Notes under the pieces: model-generated
Databases searched by the model: none
Seen by the model: only the letters and a program-made list of their open reading frames with translations
Told to the model about the DNA's origin: nothing
Position numbers and translations under genes: made by a program
Shown here: piece after piece, positions 6,617 through 11,678 of the stretch
Layout: each line of letters starts with the position of its first letter
Position numbering within the stretch: the stretch's first letter is position 1
Source of the DNA: Nostocaceae cyanobacterium CSSed10_463m
Lineage (GTDB): Bacteria > Cyanobacteriota > Cyanobacteriia > Cyanobacteriales > Nostocaceae
Assembly (NCBI GenBank): GCA_003556955.1
Contig: PWQB01000659.1
Span: 1 to 11,678 of the forward strand
Direction: 5' to 3'
Length of the DNA: 11,678 nt

Positions 6617-9040
6617 ATGAAAAACACCCGAATTTTGCAACGTCTGGGTATTGACTATAAAAATCCTCGTTGGTGGTTTCATGTCTTAATTATTGCCACA
6701 AGTTACTATCTTGTTTCTTGGCTGGTATTGAAAACAATGTCAGTGCCGGCTTTTGGTACTCCTATTTGGCCTGCTACGGGTTTTGCTATTGGCTTTTTGC
6801 TGCTTTGGGGGCGATCGCATTGGTTGGGAGTCTTATTAGGAGCAACATTAGCTAATAGTATTGGTATTAGAATGATACATTTAGCTATTTTTCAAGCTAT
6901 ATTTACTACTATTGGCTCACTCATTTCTGTGAAGCTAATTCTGAAACTAGCTCGCTCTAATTATCCTTTTAACAAAGTCAAGAATGTAGTAATTTTTTCA
7001 TTTTGTATTTTGTTTACTGGCACTATTTTTCAATCTTTATCCGGTGCAGCTATAGTTTGTTTAGGTGGTTATGAACCTTGTAGTAAATATTTAGAACTGT
7101 CCTTAAGTTGGTGGGTGGGTGATACTATAGGGATTTTAGTATTTGCTCCACCTATTTTAACCTTAGCCAAAAAAAGACCTAAATTGGAACTTAAAAATTC
7201 GCTAAACTGGGAAATATTAGCGACAGTAATTATTTTATGTATAATTAGCTATTTTACTTTTATTCAACCACAACCTTTAGAATATTTACTACTACCACCT
7301 TTATTTTGGTCTGCTTTTCGTTTTGGTGATAAAATTACAACTCTATTAGTTGCAATTGTATCTACTGTAGCTGTTGTTGCGACGAGTTTTGGCTTAGGAA
7401 TATTTTATAACGCGGCTTTAAAAAGTAATTCAATTGTATTGTTACAATTGTTTATGGGTGTAATATCTGTGACAACTATGGTGATGTTAGCTATTGTCAC
7501 AGAAAATCATAAGTATCGGTTAAATCTCAAAACAGTTAATGCAGAATTAGAACAACGAGTTTTTGAGCGTACTAGAGATTTACAAGAAAGTGAAGCTAAA
7601 GCCCAGGAACTAGCAGCCAAAGCCGAAGCCGCAAACCGGGCTAAAAGCGCGTTTATTGCCAATATGAGCCATGAATTGCGCTCACCTTTAAATGCTGTTA
7701 TTGGCTTTTCGCAACTGATGTTACGCGCCAACAATCTCCCACCAGATCAATATGAAAATGCCGGAATTATTTATCGTAGTGGCGACTACTTACTCACCCT
7801 AATTAATCATATTCTCGACTTATCCAAAATCGAAGCCGGGAAAGCAACCCTGAATATTAATTATTTTAATCTCTATCGCTTACTAGATGACTTAGAAGAT
7901 ATGCTGCATCTACGGGCTAGTAGTGCAGGCTTGTCACTCATATTTAAGCGCAGTAAAAAATTACCGCATTATATCTGCACTGATGAAGTAAAACTGCGTC
8001 AGGTATTAATAAATTTACTTAGTAATGCGATTAAATTTACCTCTGTAGGTCAAGTTACTCTTTATGTCTTTCAGGAAGAAACCCAGACAACTGATGTGTT
8101 TAATCTCTATATGCGTATCAGTGATACTGGAGTAGGGATTTCACCCACAGAATTACCAAAACTATTTGAGGCTTTTACCCAAGCAGAAGCCGGAAGAGAA
8201 ATGCAAGAAGGAACGGGGTTAGGTTTAGCCATCAGTCGAAAATTTGTGCAGTTAATGGGTGGGGATATTTCAGTAGAAAGCGAGTTAGGCAAAGGTACAA
8301 CATTTCAATTTTATATTCAAGCAAAATTAGGACAAGCAACCAAAAGTCATGATGTGGATGAGCGTCCTCATGTACTAGGACTGGCGGCTGGACAACCTAC
8401 ATACAAAATCCTCGCAGTAGATGATAAACCTATTAATCGTCAATTATTGCTGAAGCTGTTACAACCATTGGGTTTTGAGATTAAAGAAGCTAGTAACGGC
8501 AAAGAAGCCATAACTATTTGGGATGAGTGGGAACCGCATTTAATTTTTATGGATATGCGGATGCCGATTATGGATGGTTATGAAGCGACAAAACATATTA
8601 AATCTACCACTAAAGGTAATGCGACGGCTGTCATTGCTTTAACTGCAAGTGTATTAGAAGAAGAAAAAGCCATAGTTCTCTCCGCCGGTTGTGATGACTT
8701 TCTGCGGAAACCTTTTGCAGAACAGATAATTTTTGATGCTTTGGCTAAACATCTAGGTGTAAAATACATATTTGCAGATAATAATCCAGTTAATTTTGCA
8801 AATATAGCAGAAAATTGTTTAACATCGGATAATTTTAAATGTATGCCAGAAGCATGGATTAATCAATTATATGAAGCAACACTGGAAGCTGATACTAATT
8901 TGGTGTTGCAATTGGTAAAAGAAATTCCGGAAACAGAGAAGTTTCTGTTAAAATCCCTCACTAAAATGGCGCGACAATTTGAATTTGAGCAAGTGGTTAA
9001 TTTAATCGAACCGCTATTAACTATTGACCAAATTAAATAG
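6617..9040 (+). CDS. MASE1-type hybrid sensor histidine kinase, copy 1
   Basis: This membrane sensor kinase has a built-in receiver. In the 807-residue product, residues about 20-300 are hydrophobic with MASE1 features ([30 protein letters not shown]). A coiled coil (about 303-345) leads to HisKA with phosphoacceptor His352 ([12 protein letters not shown]). The HATPase domain has Asn470 (N box), DTGVGIS (503-509), F517 and GTGLGL (532-537). The receiver has D602/D603, phosphoacceptor Asp646 (FMDMRMP), T676 and K698, all intact. A helical tail (about 740-800, [12 protein letters not shown]...) has no His, so it is not a classic HPt. Phosphate is inferred to pass to a separate HPt protein or regulator; none is in the window. 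The signal is unknown. ATG 6617 gives a normal N-terminus. A close paralogue follows 66 bases downstream. Confidence 0.93.
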   Translation: MKNTRILQRLGIDYKNPRWWFHVLIIATSYYLVSWLVLKTMSVPAFGTPIWPATGFAIGFLLLWGRSHWLGVLLGATLANSIGIRMIHLAIFQAIFTTIGSLISVKLILKLARSNYPFNKVKNVVIFSFCILFTGTIFQSLSGAAIVCLGGYEPCSKYLELSLSWWVGDTIGILVFAPPILTLAKKRPKLELKNSLNWEILATVIILCIISYFTFIQPQPLEYLLLPPLFWSAFRFGDKITTLLVAIVSTVAVVATSFGLGIFYNAALKSNSIVLLQLFMGVISVTTMVMLAIVTENHKYRLNLKTVNAELEQRVFERTRDLQESEAKAQELAAKAEAANRAKSAFIANMSHELRSPLNAVIGFSQLMLRANNLPPDQYENAGIIYRSGDYLLTLINHILDLSKIEAGKATLNINYFNLYRLLDDLEDMLHLRASSAGLSLIFKRSKKLPHYICTDEVKLRQVLINLLSNAIKFTSVGQVTLYVFQEETQTTDVFNLYMRISDTGVGISPTELPKLFEAFTQAEAGREMQEGTGLGLAISRKFVQLMGGDISVESELGKGTTFQFYIQAKLGQATKSHDVDERPHVLGLAAGQPTYKILAVDDKPINRQLLLKLLQPLGFEIKEASNGKEAITIWDEWEPHLIFMDMRMPIMDGYEATKHIKSTTKGNATAVIALTASVLEEEKAIVLSAGCDDFLRKPFAEQIIFDALAKHLGVKYIFADNNPVNFANIAENCLTSDNFKCMPEAWINQLYEATLEADTNLVLQLVKEIPETEKFLLKSLTKMARQFEFEQVVNLIEPLLTIDQIK

Positions 9041-9106
9041 ATTTTGTCAAGTAGTTGCTTATGTCCCCTTGGTGATTGGTAAGATTTGGCTATTCTCTAT
9101 TTTGTT

Positions 9107-11533
9107 ATGGCTGTGAAGATTTTTCCACGTCTGGGCATTGACTATCGCAATCCTCGTTGGTGGTTTGAGGTCTTAATTATTGCCATCAGTTACTATTTTG
9201 TCTCTTGGCTGGTATTAAACAAAATGTCGGTTCCGGCCTTTGGGACTCCGGTATGGCCAGGTACTGGTTTTGCTGTTGGTGGTTTGTTGGTCTGGGGGCG
9301 ATCGCGTTGGTTTGGTGTGTTCTTAGGAGCAATGTTAGCTAGCTCTATCGGCTTAAAAAATATCATTTTCAATATTTTGGCAGGTCATGCTACTGCTATT
9401 GGCTCACTAATTTCTGTAACTCTCATCTTACGCTTGAGTCACAGTCATTACCCTTTGAATCAAGTCAGAAAAGTAGTTATTTTTTCCCTTTGTACTTTGT
9501 TCACCGGGACAATTCTGCAATCATTATTAGCTTCACTGACTGTGTTTTTAGCTGGTTATGAACCGTGGTCTAAATATTGGGAAATTCTTTGGGGTTGGTG
9601 GGTTGGTGATTCTATCGGAATTTTAGTATTTGCTCCACCCATTTTAGCTTTTGCTCACAAAAAACCTGATTTGGAAGTGAAATCTTGGCGGAGTCAGGAA
9701 ATGTTAGTAACAGTAATTATTTTAGCAATTATTAGTTATTTTACCTTTCTGCACCCCTATCCGTTAGAGTATTTGCTATTACCGCCTTTATTTTGGTCGG
9801 CTTTTCGGTTTGGAAATAAAGTCACTACTGTCTTAGTGGCAATTATATCTACTATAGCTGCGGCTGCGACCAGTTATAAATTAGGAATTTTTTATAATGC
9901 AGCTTTAGAAAGTAATTCTATTGTTTTTTTACAACTGTTTATCGGTGTAATATCTGTGACTACTATGGTGATGTTAGCCATTGTTGCAGAAAACCATCGG
10001 TATAAGTTAAATCTGCAAACAATTAATACCGAATTAGAACAACGAGTTTCTGAGCGGACTCAAGATTTACAAGCAAGTGAAGCCAAAGCGCAGAAACTAG
10101 CAGCCAAAGCCGAAGCAGCGAATCAGGCTAAAAGTGCTTTTATTGCTAACATGAGTCATGAATTGCGATCGCCTTTAAATGCGATCATTGGCTTTTCCCA
10201 ATTGATGTTACGCGCCAAAGATTTACCTCCCGAACAATATGAAAATGCTGGGATTATTTATCGCAGTGGGGAATATTTACTCACCCTAATTAATCATATT
10301 CTCGACTTATCGAAAATCGAAGCCGGAAAAACCACCCTGAATCTACATGACTTTGACCTTTATCGCTTGCTGGATGATTTAGAAGATATGCTGCATTTGC
10401 GGGCTACAAATGCAGGATTAACGCTCATATTTAAACGTAGTCCCAGCTTACCACGTTATATCTGTACAGATGAAGTCAAACTGCGTCAAGTCTTAATCAA
10501 TTTACTCAGTAATGCGATTAAATTTACCTCAGTGGGTGAAGTTACTGTGAATGTATTCTCCCAAGAGGAAGAAATAATTGATGTTTTTCATCTGCATTTT
10601 ATTGTTACTGACACTGGGGTAGGAATTACGCCGGCAGAAATATCAAAACTATTTGATGCTTTTACCCAAGGACAAGCGGGAAGAGAAATGCAAGAGGGAA
10701 CCGGTTTAGGTTTAGTCATCAGTCGCAAATTTGTGCAATTAATGGGGGGAGATATTACCGTAGAAAGCGAGTTAGGCAAAGGCTCAAGTTTTAAGTTTTA
10801 TATTCAAGCAAAATTAGGTCAAGAAATCAACGATAATCATTGGCAAGAACCTGCACGGGTGTTAGGATTGGTTCCTGGTCAAGCGACATATAAAATTTTA
10901 GTAGTAGATGATAAAGCGATTAATTGTCAATTATTAATTAAACTATTAGAACCTTTGGGTTTTGAGATGAAAACAGCGAGTAATGGGCAAGAAGCGCTGC
11001 AAATTTGGGATGAGTGGGAACCGCACCTAATATTTATGGATATGCGAATGCCCATTATGGATGGTTATGACGCTACCAAACAAATTAAATCTACCACCAA
11101 AGGTAATGCAACAGCCGTTATTGCTTTAACCGCCAGTGTTTTAGAAGAAGAAAAAGCCATAGTTCTCTCAGCCGGTTGTGATGACTTTCTGCGAAAACCC
11201 TTTGCAGAACATAACATTTTTGATGCTTTGGCGAAACATCTGGGAGTAAAATATATCTTGGCAAAAGATAATCCGGTTAATTCTGAAAATTCATCGGAAA
11301 ATCGCCTAACATCTGATAACTTTAGATGTATGCCTCCAGCATGGATTAATCAATTATATGAAGCGGCACTAGAAGCTGATACTAATTTAGTGTTGCAATT
11401 AGTATCAGAAATTCCCGAAACTGAACAATTTATGATAAAATCCCTCAGCAAAATGGCGCGACACTTTGAATTTGGGCCATTGGTTGATTTAATCGAACCT
11501 TTAATAAGTAATGATGAATCGTCGCCGCAATAA
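9107..11533 (+). CDS. MASE1-type hybrid sensor histidine kinase, copy 2
   Basis: This is the tandem paralogue of the preceding gene, 808 residues. The order is the same: MASE1 membrane domain (about 20-300; [30 protein letters not shown]), coiled coil, HisKA with His351, HATPase with Asn469, DTGVGIT (502-508) and GTGLGL (531-536). The receiver has D601/D602, Asp645, T675 and K697. A C-terminal tail follows (about 739-800). All catalytic residues are intact, so both copies should be active. Differences from copy 1 cluster in the membrane region, notably residues 82-97 and 140-165, where copy 2 has extra Trp and lacks the Cys residues of copy 1. ATG 9107 ([13 protein letters not shown]) aligns with the start of copy 1; an in-frame TTG at 9086 would add seven residues and is less likely. 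The end overlaps the next gene by about 20 bases. Confidence 0.93.
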   Translation: MAVKIFPRLGIDYRNPRWWFEVLIIAISYYFVSWLVLNKMSVPAFGTPVWPGTGFAVGGLLVWGRSRWFGVFLGAMLASSIGLKNIIFNILAGHATAIGSLISVTLILRLSHSHYPLNQVRKVVIFSLCTLFTGTILQSLLASLTVFLAGYEPWSKYWEILWGWWVGDSIGILVFAPPILAFAHKKPDLEVKSWRSQEMLVTVIILAIISYFTFLHPYPLEYLLLPPLFWSAFRFGNKVTTVLVAIISTIAAAATSYKLGIFYNAALESNSIVFLQLFIGVISVTTMVMLAIVAENHRYKLNLQTINTELEQRVSERTQDLQASEAKAQKLAAKAEAANQAKSAFIANMSHELRSPLNAIIGFSQLMLRAKDLPPEQYENAGIIYRSGEYLLTLINHILDLSKIEAGKTTLNLHDFDLYRLLDDLEDMLHLRATNAGLTLIFKRSPSLPRYICTDEVKLRQVLINLLSNAIKFTSVGEVTVNVFSQEEEIIDVFHLHFIVTDTGVGITPAEISKLFDAFTQGQAGREMQEGTGLGLVISRKFVQLMGGDITVESELGKGSSFKFYIQAKLGQEINDNHWQEPARVLGLVPGQATYKILVVDDKAINCQLLIKLLEPLGFEMKTASNGQEALQIWDEWEPHLIFMDMRMPIMDGYDATKQIKSTTKGNATAVIALTASVLEEEKAIVLSAGCDDFLRKPFAEHNIFDALAKHLGVKYILAKDNPVNSENSSENRLTSDNFRCMPPAWINQLYEAALEADTNLVLQLVSEIPETEQFMIKSLSKMARHFEFGPLVDLIEPLISNDESSPQ

Positions 11534-11678
11534 AACCCAAAAATTTCCCAAAATTTCCCTAAAATTATTATTAATTATTCCTTTTGTGTTACAAATTGTC
11601 AGTGCTGTGGGTTTAGTTGGTTATCTTTCTTACCGCAGTGGACAAAAAGCCGTAGAAAATATGGCAAATTCTCTGATG
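11514..11678 (+). CDS. N-terminus of a membrane sensor protein (3' end cut off)
   Basis: Only 55 codons are visible. They encode a basic N-terminus ([15 protein letters not shown]), one long hydrophobic segment ([23 protein letters not shown], about 17-39) and then [17 protein letters not shown]. This pattern of [22 protein letters not shown] is typical of the first membrane helix and start of the extracellular sensor domain in cyanobacterial hybrid kinases, adenylate cyclases and related receptors. Which output domain it has cannot be seen. The start is ATG 11514, or the adjacent in-frame ATG 11511. Both lie inside the end of the preceding kinase gene in another frame, so translation is probably coupled and the gene belongs to the same operon. 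Confidence 0.75.
   Translation, partial: MNRRRNKTQKFPKISLKLLLIIPFVLQIVSAVGLVGYLSYRSGQKAVENMANSLM

Larger units (their letters stand above)
6478..11533 (+). repeat. Tandem gene duplication (two MASE1 hybrid kinases with part of the upstream region)
   Basis: The two kinase genes align end to end with the same domains and almost the same length (807 and 808 residues). Similarity begins before the genes: TTGTCAAGTAATTG (6478-6491) matches TTGTCAAGTAGTTG (9044-9057). The segment ending TTGGTGATTGGTA (to 9081) matches the segment ending at 6560. The repeat unit is therefore about 2.57 kb. In the receiver core I count 12 differences in 106 residues; the membrane domain is clearly more diverged. Confidence 0.85.

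Noticed and set aside
8840..9016. Classic HPt domain at the end of kinase copy 1
   Set aside because: No histidine is present in the segment, and the only histidine in the matching part of copy 2 is not conserved.

Overview
The window looks like a piece of a filamentous, Nostoc/Anabaena-type cyanobacterial chromosome. Three things support this. There are six exact HIP1 octamers (GCGATCGC) in under 12 kb. Most intergenic gaps carry short heptanucleotide tandem repeats (STRR). The genes are cyanobacterial in character: the variable chain of ferredoxin-thioredoxin reductase, a short bL25, and large MASE1 hybrid kinases. No insertion sequence, phage gene, CRISPR array, tRNA or rRNA was seen.

Left part (1-2250). 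The window opens inside a PP2C-type Ser/Thr phosphatase that carries an acidic Glu-rich linker and a C-terminal membrane anchor. A gap of about 460 bases follows, holding three repeat elements and one strong hairpin terminator. Next is ftrV, a small redox-regulation gene. It converges, with a 5-base gap, on a short conserved-looking gene of unknown function.

Middle part, minus strand (2252-6417). Read from right to left there are two units. The first is purA (adenylosuccinate synthetase) followed by rplY (bL25), ending in a good rho-independent terminator. A repeat-filled spacer of 113 bases separates the two genes, and it runs right up to the rplY start codon. The second unit is a fused APH-like/P-loop kinase protein followed by a four-helix membrane protein with an internal duplication.

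Right part, plus strand (6617-11678). Divergent from purA lie two tandem paralogous hybrid histidine kinases, each MASE1 - coiled coil - HisKA - HATPase - receiver - short C-terminal helical tail. The first bases of a third membrane protein overlap the end of the second kinase. The duplication includes part of the upstream region. The kinase copies differ most in the membrane sensor and least in the catalytic and receiver parts, which suggests two inputs feeding one output.

No wholly new system is evident. The most interesting material is the kinase duplication with its conserved histidine-free C-terminal tail, the repeat-built leader of rplY, and the internally duplicated membrane protein.
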